This document shows, in pieces, positions 1 through 7,613 of a stretch of DNA of 28,072 bases. Origin of the DNA: a virus. How positions within the stretch are numbered: the stretch's first letter is position 1; the number at the start of each line of letters is the position of its first letter. Location: IMG/VR virus record IMGVR_UViG_3300008267_000687, positions 1 through 28,072 of that record. One strand, given 5' to 3'. The notes under the pieces were generated by a model, which worked only from the letters and a program-made list of their open reading frames with translations, searched no databases and was not told the origin of the DNA. The translations under genes and the position numbers were made by a program.

Positions 1-125
<125 letters not shown>

Positions 126-197
126 TCACACCTCCCAAATAAAACCATTCATGGGTTATACAATTAAAGTTTAGATAAACGGCAACATGCCAGTTAT

Positions 198-204
198 ATA
201 AATA
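198..204 (-). promoter_or_regulatory. TATTTAT motif copy upstream of the DUF5522 gene
   Basis: On the minus strand this reads TATTTAT followed by ATAACTGG. It lies 75 bases before the DUF5522 start at 122, in the gap after the nrdJ terminator. It is one of eight intergenic copies of the same heptamer. A role as the -10 region of a promoter is inferred. Confidence 0.3.
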
Positions 205-256
205 ATACAAAATAAACGGTAAGAGTAAAACTCTAAAAATCGTACCTATCATAAAC

Positions 257-263
257 ATAAATA
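257..263 (-). promoter_or_regulatory. TATTTAT motif copy just after the nrdJ terminator
   Basis: A second minus-strand TATTTAT in the same gap, eight bases downstream of the T-tract of the nrdJ terminator. It could start a new transcript toward the DUF5522 gene. It is farther from that start (about 135 bases) than the other copies are from theirs, so it is weaker evidence. Confidence 0.25.
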
Positions 264-270
264 TTTTAGA

Positions 271-300
271 TAAAAAAGGGGTGGAATCCCACCCCTTTGT
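271..300 (-). terminator. Intrinsic terminator after nrdJ
   Basis: A perfect 10-bp stem (275-284 with 289-298, AAAGGGGTGG against CCACCCCTTT) closes a 4-base loop. On the minus strand it is followed directly by a T-run reaching 272. It begins 17 bases past the nrdJ stop. The plus strand lacks an equivalent T-run, so it acts mainly on minus-strand transcripts. Confidence 0.9.
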
Positions 301-316
301 TAGACAGTTTAATCAT

Positions 317-1225
317 TTATTTAATCTCACAAGCACCACCAGCACAAGCTAACTCACCACTCAAATCAGTATTATCTTGGGTTTCAACAACCTTTGATAA
401 ATCAATAGAGTGAAGTTTTTCAAACATCTCATAATACCTTTCTTCAGTAATATCTTCAAAAGGTGCCTGAATGTAACTGCCCCCATCGTAAGGTAAAACC
501 GATAATCCATTATAGAAGTTTCTATTATTCCACATCCATTCACCCGCCAATTCCCATTCATCTTCTTTCAAAGAAATGGTTGCTGATACGTTATGTGAAT
601 TAGAACCTGTTCTGTGACCTGGTTTAATCCATTCTTGTGATACACGTTTTACACGATCCAAGATTTGGAATGGACTTTCAGTTCTCAAAATAGCACCTTC
701 AGGTGATTTTTGTGGAACGGAAATAACCGCAGTGTCGTGAGGACGGAAATACTCATCTTCCACTAACTCGGGGTGATTCTCTACCAAGTAAGAATAAATT
801 GGTTCATTCTTACCCACACGAACACGACGAACATAATAATCGTTGTGCCAAGCGTGAATACCCGATGAAGTTCCAAGAGTTAATGATGTAGTTCCCGCAG
901 GTTTTACTGTTGTAGATCTCGCCGCAGGATTGATACCAATGATTTTCGCAACTCGCTCATTCTCTTCATTAGCCATAGTAGCCGCTTGTGTCATATCATA
1001 ACCTAACACAGTTCCTGATCCAATACCCGTCATTGATACACCGATCAACGCATCTTTTTCAGTTGTTTTCTTCCAAATATCTCGTAGATAGTGAAAATCA
1101 GTATAACCCGCTTGTAATGTTCCAATGAACGCCGCCGCTTTTACTCGGGTGTTGAAGTCTTCTTGTGATTCAATATCTGATACATTTACCTCACATAAGT
1201 TACATGTGGATTGTTTTCCCACCAA
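317..1225 (-). pseudogene. nrdJ: nrdJ, C-terminal fragment (B12-dependent ribonucleotide reductase)
   Basis: This is the C-terminal half of a monomeric class II (adenosylcobalamin-dependent) ribonucleoside-triphosphate reductase, which reduces ribonucleotides to deoxyribonucleotides. The homologous part begins at the CNLCEVN motif; its first cysteine (residue 8) matches C419 of the Lactobacillus leichmannii enzyme. The following stretch includes the TTVKPAGT motif, and the C-terminus has the redox pair in CAGGAC (C294, C299) that re-reduces the active site. The listed start is a TTG inside the upstream fragment, which I take as an artefact of a frameshift. The NPCxE segment with the thiyl-radical cysteine, which should come just before CNL, is absent here and in the upstream fragment. 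It overlaps the N-terminal fragment in another frame (1186-1225). As it stands it should not make an active enzyme. Confidence 0.85.
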
Positions 1226-1857
1226 GAACCTGATTTACAAGCAATCATCTCATCATCATCAGCACTAAACAAGGAAATCAAAGCTGCCCTACGAATCCCA
1301 CCTGCTAGTACCGCATCCGCAATATGACAAACAATATCATGAACCTCAATCGGACTTAATCTATCACCATCTTCTTTTGAATCTAATACCTTTGTGATAT
1401 TATGAACACAATCTTTTAATGGTTGGGGACCCGGTGCTTTACCACCCGATGTTACCAATGCAGCACCTTTTGGTCGGATATCTGAAAAATCAAAATCAGG
1501 TGTTGATGTGTTTTGACCAAAATATGACTTCATCAATACTTTAATCGCATCCGCCCATCCTTCAATACTATCACCAACCAAGTATCTTCTTTTTCTTGTT
1601 GCCGATGGTTTTCTAATTTCAGGTAATTTATCTACGTGATGTTTCTGAACAGAATAACCAACACCTGTACCACCTAACAATAAGAACATACACTCAGCAA
1701 AACTATCCAAGTGGTCTGATGGATATTTCTTAATGTGCATATCCATATTTCTTGTAACCAGTTCGTCCCATGTTTCTCTTCTATTTAACTCGGGAACATA
1801 TTTGGCGTATTTCATATACACCGTTAAATCTGACAAAATCTTCTGTGAAGCGTCCAT
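1186..1857 (-). pseudogene. nrdJ: nrdJ, N-terminal fragment with internal deletion and frameshift
   Basis: The N-terminal half of the same class II reductase. It starts MDASQKILSDLTVY and has the family's WDELVTRNM segment (about 30-38), GGTGVGYS (62-69), FDFSDIRPKGA (122-132) and GGKAPGPQPL (138-147), up to KSGSWWENNPH near the end. In relatives I know, roughly 50-60 residues lie between the RNMDMHI segment and the GGTGVGYS loop, including the first redox cysteine (the C119 equivalent, in an N-N/Y-N-C context). Here the two are joined directly at residues 46-49 (YP-SDH). The frame then ends at 1186, a few codons after the family match stops. The two fragments total about 515 residues; complete monomeric enzymes have roughly 600-740. 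The ATG start lies 11 bases after the helicase stop codon. Confidence 0.85.
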
Positions 1858-1868
1858 TTTAATTCTTT

Positions 1869-3263
1869 TTAATTGTTACTATTTTGTTTATTTCCTTCTC
1901 GAGACTTACGTTTTTCCATAAGCTCTTTAATTCGGTCTCTTTGCTTTTCTTCTTTCTTTTCCTCAAAGCCTAGGAACGTAACTGAACTCTCAGTGTCAAT
2001 CTCCATCATCTTGTTATTGAATTTACAATTCTCAAACACCACACCATCTTTACCCAATCGCGACTTGGTGATAGCAATGGTTGCCAAATCCATTTCCTTC
2101 TGTTGAAGTGTTTTGGCGATAGAGATAATTACGTGACCAACTTGTGCTTTTTTAATGGATCCACCCATTTGGTCTGTCGTAACAACCTCTGATGAAATAG
2201 ATGATCTATTACCTTGTGTTGCTGTCCAACCTGCGATACTCAATTCGTGACACATTGCTTCAAATCCTCTCATCACTGAACCTTCACTTTTCCATTCATC
2301 ACCAAGATTCTTGTCCGGAACCACACAATCGATATAATCTAATAATACGATGTCAATTTTTGTTCCGTCAGCAATTAATTTTCTAACTTGGTTTTTTATT
2401 TGGTTCATTGTCATAGTATCAGATGGTAACTTCATCAAAACCAATTCATTTGGCATCGAGTTTTGAATTTCACGTACCTTATCTAATACCTCATCCTTTT
2501 TTTCAGACAATTCATCAGGACTGATGCCGGTCCATATCGTGAAATGTTTTCTCTGAATAATTTTAGGATTATCTTCAAAGAAGATTTGTAGAACATTATA
2601 TCCGTGAGCAAACGCTGTGTTGGCAATTTTAGTTAAGATTGTACTTTTACCCACACCTGTTGGTGCAAGAATCACTCCAATCTCACCTTTAGCTAATCCT
2701 CCATTTAATAAGTTGTCAATACCAGGTATTCCCATCGGAATAGGATGTCTGAAATCATCATTTAGAACCTCATCTAGGTTACCAAAGACATCTGACATAC
2801 CATCCTTTCTCTCACCAACTTGTAACGCCTCACGTACAAGTTCTTCCAACTGATCATAGTTTTCAAACTCACCATTATCAATTACCTTTTGAGCCTTGGT
2901 CATTACTTTCTGTAATTCTTGTTGCTTACAAAACTTCAAAGCCTTTTCCTGAACAAACTGACTTCCTTCAAATGGACTATTTTTAACTTGGTTAATAGTA
3001 TCCATAAGGATCTTTAACATCGTTTCATTCGGAAACTCACTCTTAGTTTGTTGCTCCAAAGTATCAAAAGATGGTGTGCAATCATACTTCTTATAATATT
3101 CTTTTATAAGTTGTATTAACGTCTTGAAATACTTGTTATCAAAATACGAGGGTTCAATTACGTCTAAAATGCTACGAGCGAAATCTTTGTCAACGATAAT
3201 CTGATTTAATAATTGTAACTGAAAAGTTTGACCTAGATACTCGAAATTTTTTACTTTAGACAT
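1869..3263 (-). CDS. 41: Replicative DNA helicase, DnaB/T4 gp41-like
   Basis: A RecA-fold hexameric helicase that would unwind DNA 5'-3' on the lagging strand of the phage fork. The N-terminal helical domain (about 1-150) precedes the motor: Walker A APTGVGKS (200-207), a conserved FFEDN (228-232), Walker B IVLLDYID (305-312) and the glutamine sensor TATQGNR (347-353). The acidic/basic tail after about 430 is low complexity and probably flexible. At 464 residues it matches the T4 gp41 size. No primase is fused to it, as in T4, where the primase is separate; none is seen in the window. It follows the 150-residue unknown gene by 36 bases, which hold a TATTTAT copy, and is followed by nrdJ 11 bases on. 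Confidence 0.93.
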   Translation of the reverse strand: MSKVKNFEYLGQTFQLQLLNQIIVDKDFARSILDVIEPSYFDNKYFKTLIQLIKEYYKKYDCTPSFDTLEQQTKSEFPNETMLKILMDTINQVKNSPFEGSQFVQEKALKFCKQQELQKVMTKAQKVIDNGEFENYDQLEELVREALQVGERKDGMSDVFGNLDEVLNDDFRHPIPMGIPGIDNLLNGGLAKGEIGVILAPTGVGKSTILTKIANTAFAHGYNVLQIFFEDNPKIIQRKHFTIWTGISPDELSEKKDEVLDKVREIQNSMPNELVLMKLPSDTMTMNQIKNQVRKLIADGTKIDIVLLDYIDCVVPDKNLGDEWKSEGSVMRGFEAMCHELSIAGWTATQGNRSSISSEVVTTDQMGGSIKKAQVGHVIISIAKTLQQKEMDLATIAITKSRLGKDGVVFENCKFNNKMMEIDTESSVTFLGFEEKKEEKQRDRIKELMEKRKSREGNKQNSNN

Positions 3264-3286
3264 ACGATTTTTTTTTAGCTGTTTTG

Positions 3287-3293
3287 ATAAATA
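3287..3293 (-). promoter_or_regulatory. TATTTAT motif copy before the helicase gene
   Basis: The minus strand reads TGTATATTTATCAAAAC here, in the 36-base gap before the helicase. The motif ends 23 bases before the ATG at 3263. Candidate promoter -10 element; this is inferred from recurrence of the motif. Confidence 0.35.
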
Positions 3294-3299
3294 TACAGG

Positions 3300-3752
3300 T
3301 TATAGACTAATGTTCAAATATTCTGTTGTTAAATTTTCAGATGAAAAAATGTCAGTTAAGTCTTTTAACACTGCTTTAATTTCCGGACGTACATCCACAG
3401 TATATCTAACCTTGGGTGGATACACTTTGGCATCAAAATTTCTATGACAAATTGTGTGATCGCCCACTTTTACATACATACGGAACTCCTCAGCACCATC
3501 CGTGTAAGATGTATTCATAACATTTGGATCTTCCTCAATAATATGTTTATTATCCAATAGGTAGATTACACTTTTCATCTTCAAATCATATTGAAGTTTT
3601 TCACCTAAACCTTTGAAATAATCATAAAACTCCATCGAATTTTTTGCCTTCGGATTGTAGTTTCTTACATTGAAAAATCGTTGAACTACGATGTTATCAT
3701 TCAATGTCATTAGAAATTCCATTTTGGTAATTTCTTGTTCTTTTGTACTCAT
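3300..3752 (-). CDS. Unknown protein, 150 residues, in the replication block
   Basis: I do not recognise this protein. It is soluble, without signal peptide or membrane segment, and mixes acidic and basic residues. Visible stretches include FFNVRNYNP near residue 27, CHRNFDAKVYPP near 102 and VDVRPEIKAVL near 119. Its ATG overlaps the stop of the upstream nuclease gene (ATGA), so the two are translationally coupled. The gene sits between the 5' nuclease and the helicase, so a replication or helicase-loading accessory role is possible, but nothing in the sequence shows it; it is shorter than T4 gp59 (217 residues) and shows no obvious likeness to it. Confidence 0.8.
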   Translation of the reverse strand: MSTKEQEITKMEFLMTLNDNIVVQRFFNVRNYNPKAKNSMEFYDYFKGLGEKLQYDLKMKSVIYLLDNKHIIEEDPNVMNTSYTDGAEEFRMYVKVGDHTICHRNFDAKVYPPKVRYTVDVRPEIKAVLKDLTDIFSSENLTTEYLNISL

Positions 3753-4759
3753 TTTGTTTGATTTTTTTTGTGATACATTTTTTCTTTTCTCGTAAGTTTC
3801 ATAAAGGGTCTTACGAAATCAACCCACGCCTCGTCCTTTTTGGGTAAGAACTTGAAAAACCCATCTTCCGTCATCATTCGGATTAAATTCCTGTAACCCC
3901 TATCCTCGGGATCCAAGGATTCTTCGTAATAATCTCGTACTAATTCTTTCGCATCTTCTGTAATTAAAGGGTTTGACAAATCTATTATCTGTTCATTGAT
4001 TTGATAATACTCTTCCCCAAAGATACCTAATTTTGTCTTACCAGTCAAAATATTTTTTAATGTATTGTTATCCTTAAATTCCTTTAACAATTCCTCACTT
4101 TTTTCTAAAATATACTTGACACTAACAATTTCAGTTTGAACTTCAGGGAAGAATTTTACCAACGTTTTTTCACCAAGTCCGTAAATACCATTGATATTGT
4201 CCGACTTGTCTCCCATCAAAATTTTTAGAGTTTTTGTGTTTTCTACAGGAACTTTGATCTCTTGTAAGCTTACCCTATCATTTTTCACAAAAAATTTTCG
4301 GTGTGAAGGATTATAAACCCTTACTTTATCATTAACTAATTGTAAATAATCTTTATCTGCCGAAAATATTGTCTTATCCTCATTCTCTGAAATCAAACAA
4401 TAATACGCAATCAAATCGTCCGATTCATTGTTAGGAACCTCTAACTGACGAACAAAGATCTCCTCCAAATAAGACCTAACTCTTGTCTTCTGATCATCAT
4501 ATGACTGATACTTTTCATCAGTCATTGTATTACGTCTGTTTTCCTTATACTGTGGATATATTTTCTTACGAGTTGATGAATTATTCTCCCCGTCCCAAAA
4601 CACAATTACTTTGTCGTAATTATTATCCTCCAAAAATTTTCTGATAGTATTCAAAAAGTGAAAAACCCCACCAATGTGCTTACCATTATGATAAAATTCT
4701 CGAACTCCGTGAAATCCAATCTTGAATAGATTGTTGCCATCAATAAGTAGGGTTTTCAC
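3749..4759 (-). CDS. rnh: RNase H / flap 5'-3' exonuclease (T4 Rnh-like)
   Basis: A PIN/FEN-fold 5' nuclease of the T4 RNase H type, which removes RNA primers and 5' flaps from lagging-strand fragments. The metal-binding acids are all visible: D7 (LIDGNN), D56 (VFWDG), E112/D114/D115 (NESDD), D135/D137 (SADKD) and D184/D187 (GDKSDN). These are followed by the helix-hairpin-helix GIYGLGEKT (191-199), which contacts DNA. The basic YKENRR (71-76) fits the arch region. At 336 residues it is close to T4 Rnh (305). The start codon is GTG at 4759, seven bases after the uvsX stop; no ATG is as well placed. Its stop overlaps the next start. A polymerase-I-type exonuclease domain is the alternative, but the size and position favour Rnh. 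Confidence 0.93.
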   Translation of the reverse strand: MKTLLIDGNNLFKIGFHGVREFYHNGKHIGGVFHFLNTIRKFLEDNNYDKVIVFWDGENNSSTRKKIYPQYKENRRNTMTDEKYQSYDDQKTRVRSYLEEIFVRQLEVPNNESDDLIAYYCLISENEDKTIFSADKDYLQLVNDKVRVYNPSHRKFFVKNDRVSLQEIKVPVENTKTLKILMGDKSDNINGIYGLGEKTLVKFFPEVQTEIVSVKYILEKSEELLKEFKDNNTLKNILTGKTKLGIFGEEYYQINEQIIDLSNPLITEDAKELVRDYYEESLDPEDRGYRNLIRMMTEDGFFKFLPKKDEAWVDFVRPFMKLTRKEKMYHKKNQTK

Positions 4760-4766
4760 AATTAAA

Positions 4767-5774
4767 TTAGTTTAAGGATTCTTTCTCTTCTTTCAAATCA
4801 AAGTCACCATCAGATCCGATAACATCTTTCCAATACTCAGCATATTCTTTCTTATACCTTTCAACCGATGCCTTTTCTTCTGTGCTATCCTTACCCGATA
4901 AGAATCCGTGGGGTGTAACAATAATCTTACCATCATCATATCCTAATCCGTTGATGTGGTTCTTCAATACAGAAATCTTACTACGAATTGCGAACTTAAC
5001 CGTTCTTTTGTCTTTGGTCGCTGTGATCTTAGTGGTTCCCGCACCTTTTTGATTACCAAACAAAAATACCAATGATGAATTCAACCATACCGCGTTTCCA
5101 CCTTTAGCCATAATTTTTGGTTGTCCAAAAGGATTATCCGGTAACTCAACCCAAGGTTGGTTAACAATCACCAAAGAGTTTTGATAATTTGAATCTGTCT
5201 TTCTTGATCCTGAAATTCTTTGGTTAATACCCATACCAATTTTGTCAGATAATACCGAAGCGTTGTGTTGCTTACCACCCTTACCATCAAAGGTCATTTT
5301 ACACGGCACAGAACCCACAGAATCCCACAAGAATAGAAGATCATACTCAATCTCACCTTTCTCTTGTGCGTCCAACATATCGTTGATATAGTCGGTTATT
5401 TGCTCAATATACTCAAAGTTATTATTGAAGATGAAAAATCCATCCCAATCAACCTCACCTGTAGTTTCGTCAATAACCTCTTCACATTCAAATCCCATCA
5501 AACGAGCGTGTTCAAACGACCACTTTTGTTCGGTGATAATGAATACAGGAAGAATACCCTTTCTCTGAGCATCAACCGCAGTTTTAACCAACGCTGTTGT
5601 TTTACCCGTATCTGAGTGACCCAAAAACATATTAATATGTCCCATCGCAGGACCAGGAACACCAACCGCATCCAAAAAATCAGGACCCAAGTCAAAATAA
5701 CTTTGTGGTTTGTACTTCGCTGACGTAGAAAATTTCTCTTTTACTTTTTTGAAATCCGCTTTCTTAATCGCCAT
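4767..5774 (-). CDS. uvsX: UvsX, RecA-like recombinase
   Basis: The strand-exchange protein that starts recombination-dependent replication and repair in T4-type phages. The core ATPase shows Walker A GHSDTGKT (52-59), the catalytic glutamate in TEQKW (E82), Walker B LLFLWD (146-151) followed by SVGS, and an IVNQPW segment that fits motif 4/loop L2. The GGNAVW and KISVLKNHI stretches are as in other UvsX/RecA proteins. The C-terminus is acidic, which in this family limits DNA binding. At 335 residues it is slightly shorter than T4 UvsX (391). The leader is purely A-rich (AAAAAAGAAAAAAATG), with no Shine-Dalgarno. It starts just after the gene 32 terminator, so it probably depends on read-through or a promoter inside 5775-5795. 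Confidence 0.95.
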   Translation of the reverse strand: MAIKKADFKKVKEKFSTSAKYKPQSYFDLGPDFLDAVGVPGPAMGHINMFLGHSDTGKTTALVKTAVDAQRKGILPVFIITEQKWSFEHARLMGFECEEVIDETTGEVDWDGFFIFNNNFEYIEQITDYINDMLDAQEKGEIEYDLLFLWDSVGSVPCKMTFDGKGGKQHNASVLSDKIGMGINQRISGSRKTDSNYQNSLVIVNQPWVELPDNPFGQPKIMAKGGNAVWLNSSLVFLFGNQKGAGTTKITATKDKRTVKFAIRSKISVLKNHINGLGYDDGKIIVTPHGFLSGKDSTEEKASVERYKKEYAEYWKDVIGSDGDFDLKEEKESLN

Positions 5775-5795
5775 TTTTTTCTTTTTTACTTATTA

Positions 5796-5840
5796 AACAA
5801 AAAGAACTTGGATACCCAATTTATTCAAGTATCCAAGTCC
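5796..5840 (-). terminator. Intrinsic terminator after gene 32
   Basis: A perfect 10-bp inverted repeat (5806-5815 with 5829-5838, ACTTGGATAC against GTATCCAAGT) with a 13-base loop. On the minus strand it is followed by TCTTTTTGTTT. It starts 8 bases after the gene 32 stop and would separate gene 32 from uvsX. Confidence 0.85.
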
Positions 5841-5847
5841 CATTAAA

Positions 5848-6687
5848 TTAGAACGGCATATCTCCGCTCGCGTCATCAAATGCTTGTGGATCTGAATATG
5901 ATTTACCACCCATAGATGTGGTAGATTCAGTTGAGTCTCCATAAACATACTTACCCAAATCGTTGTCCCAACGTGGGGTTTCGCCATTGGCAATCGCCTC
6001 TAAATATTCCGCTGGTTTTTTGGAATAAACATTAGACCATACCAACTCATCATCCAACCACTCTTTTGCTGTCACAGCATTTTCGTGTAATGGTGTTGGA
6101 TCATCATACATAATGGTCTGAACATTCGTATATTCTTTACCATTACCCGTCTTAGCCTTGTTCATTTGGATAATTAAGTCACGACCTTTCTCAGCGTCGG
6201 TGATATCACCTTTTGCTCTCCAAATAGGAATAATCTTATCCAAGATACCCTCATTCTTAAAGTTGTGTTTGAATCTCCAAAACTTAACCCCATCTTCTTC
6301 GTGATCACGATCTACAACTTTTACAATGTAAAATTTACGTGAACGATACTGTTTAGCCAATTCCTTGTCAGAATCTTTACCCGTCGCCATTAATTCTTCG
6401 TACAACTCGTTCAACGGGGAACGTTCGTTGTCGTTTTTACCAGGATCAAAAAACTTTTGCCATTTTCCACCAACTTGGATCTCATGGAACCATACTTCCT
6501 TAAAAGGTGATGAACCATCAGGTGTTGGTAGAATACGGATTCTAGCTTGACCTTCTTTTGATTTTTCAGGAAGAAGACATGTGAAATACTTCTTCATTCG
6601 CTCTTCCTGCGACATCCCAGAACTAGAGGATGTTCCCGTTTGCGTGTTTTTTTCGTATTGTGACAATACTGCGTCTAATGAACTCAT
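5848..6687 (-). CDS. 32: Single-stranded DNA-binding protein (T4 gp32-like)
   Basis: This coats single-stranded DNA at the fork and during recombination. After an N-terminal region (about 1-30) that in T4 mediates cooperativity, the core has the gp32-type segments ARIRILP (48-54), VWFHEI (65-70), a FDPGK turn and RKFYIVKVVDR near 116-126. The tail is Ser/Asp-rich. Two oddities: there is only one cysteine (C37), so the zinc-binding cysteines of T4 gp32 are missing, and the last residues are acidic and end GDMPF, like the tip of bacterial SSB. 279 residues compares with 301 in T4. It is flanked by a terminator and probably has its own strong promoter, as expected for a protein needed in bulk. 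Confidence 0.9.
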   Translation of the reverse strand: MSSLDAVLSQYEKNTQTGTSSSSGMSQEERMKKYFTCLLPEKSKEGQARIRILPTPDGSSPFKEVWFHEIQVGGKWQKFFDPGKNDNERSPLNELYEELMATGKDSDKELAKQYRSRKFYIVKVVDRDHEEDGVKFWRFKHNFKNEGILDKIIPIWRAKGDITDAEKGRDLIIQMNKAKTGNGKEYTNVQTIMYDDPTPLHENAVTAKEWLDDELVWSNVYSKKPAEYLEAIANGETPRWDNDLGKYVYGDSTESTTSMGGKSYSDPQAFDDASGDMPF

Positions 6688-6715
6688 ATAAAAAAAATTT
6701 AGTGTTTACAATTCA

Positions 6716-6743
6716 ATAATAAAACAAAAATGAACATAGTCAA
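6716..6743 (-). promoter_or_regulatory. Possible promoter for gene 32
   Basis: The minus strand shows TTGACT (6743-6738), a 16-base spacer and TATTAT (6721-6716), about 28 bases before the gene 32 ATG. This resembles a general sigma-70 promoter. Bacteroidetes primary sigma factors prefer other elements, so confidence is low if the host is in that phylum. Confidence 0.3.
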
Positions 6744-6744
6744 A

Positions 6745-7341
6745 TTAAAAAACTTCAGAATCTGTAAAATCTGAAATCTCATCAGATGTTAAAACATATT
6801 CTTTACCTGTTTTTTCAAAATCTTCCTCCTTTTCTTGGAAGAAATCGGTAAGTTTTTGGTTGAATGGTCCCGAATCTAAACTTCTTAACTCTAATTTCTC
6901 CTCGGGAGTTCTTGGACGGTATTTTTCTATCTTATTTTCAATTTGATTTAACTTATCCGTTAAGTTACTCATCTCAGAAACTTTTGTCTGTAAATCTTCT
7001 AATTGTTTAAACAAATCTTCAAAATAATCTTTTTGTTTTTTCTCAATAGATTCCTGAGATTTTACTAGGTCCGTAACATCCAATTCTTCAGTTCCGTCTT
7101 TTTCTTCTTTTTTCTCGTCACCAATCTTTTGAACATCTTTATCCACATCAACATCGATCACTTCAGCAGGAGGACCTACTTCACCACCAACAGGTGGGGG
7201 TGCAATAGAACCTTCGGGTTCTGCAGGTGGTGGAGGTGGAACATCTCCTGGAGGAGGTGGAACCGCCTCTTGTTCCATTATGTATTTGTTAATACGATTG
7301 TATCTTGACAATTCTTCCAATATTTTTTTCTCTACCGACAT
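6745..7341 (-). CDS. Proline-rich coiled-coil protein, unknown
   Basis: I do not recognise a family. A basic/amphipathic N-terminal segment (1-23) ends in INKYIME. It is followed by a proline-rich linker (about 27-60, with runs of four and five prolines), an acidic stretch (60-95), a coiled coil (about 95-140, heptad-like leucines and isoleucines) and an acidic C-terminus. There are no cysteines and no membrane segment. The first segment resembles that of the HAD protein at 23046 (both end YIxE) and could be a cleavable head-targeting leader of the T4 type; that is inference. It stands between the baseplate genes and gene 32, four bases after the 74-residue gene. A structural or internal virion protein is the most likely class. 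Confidence 0.8.
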   Translation of the reverse strand: MSVEKKILEELSRYNRINKYIMEQEAVPPPPGDVPPPPPAEPEGSIAPPPVGGEVGPPAEVIDVDVDKDVQKIGDEKKEEKDGTEELDVTDLVKSQESIEKKQKDYFEDLFKQLEDLQTKVSEMSNLTDKLNQIENKIEKYRPRTPEEKLELRSLDSGPFNQKLTDFFQEKEEDFEKTGKEYVLTSDEISDFTDSEVF

Positions 7342-7345
7342 CTTA

Positions 7346-7570
7346 TTATCCGTTTAATAATTGTTTATAACCTGTTGGTGTTTCGACTTGGATTTTTCTA
7401 GAAGCGTTCTTCACGTTATCCACTCTTTCAATTAAACCATCTCTCATACTTATTTGATAACAATCACCTGTGTCTAAATCACACACCTCAGTATAACCAT
7501 TATCTAAAGTTTTTTGTGAAATCCTTGTATTCTTACCAAGGTATCTATCTAAATGTTCTTTAATATTCAT
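7346..7570 (-). CDS. Small unknown protein, 74 residues
   Basis: No family recognised. The protein has a charged N-terminal helix (MNIKEHLDRYLG) and a middle that reads like a small beta fold (NGYTEVCDLDTGDCYQISMRDG), with cysteines at about 30 and 37. Translation is likely real: it fills the space between two genes, ends four bases before the next ATG, and has a TATTTAT copy 17 bases before its own ATG. The function is unknown. Confidence 0.75.
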   Translation of the reverse strand: MNIKEHLDRYLGKNTRISQKTLDNGYTEVCDLDTGDCYQISMRDGLIERVDNVKNASRKIQVETPTGYKQLLNG

Positions 7571-7587
7571 AATATTATCTTTGTTTA

Positions 7588-7594
7588 ATAAATA
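7588..7594 (-). promoter_or_regulatory. TATTTAT motif copy before the 74-residue gene
   Basis: The minus strand reads AGATATTTATTAAAC in the 43-base gap between the 999-residue hub gene and the 74-residue gene. The motif ends 17 bases before the ATG. Inferred promoter element. Confidence 0.35.
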
Positions 7595-7613
7595 TCTAGT
7601 TTTTTCGTTAGTT

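Noticed and set aside
1186-1857. Split nrdJ considered as two functional subunits or an intein/intron-split gene.
   Set aside because: No intron or intein sequence, splice signals or homing endonuclease lies at the join, and the essential segments are simply missing.
7160-7265. Repetitive-looking GGAGGTGG/CCACC stretch, considered as a DNA repeat or regulatory array.
   Set aside because: It is the codon pattern of the proline-rich linker of the 198-residue protein.
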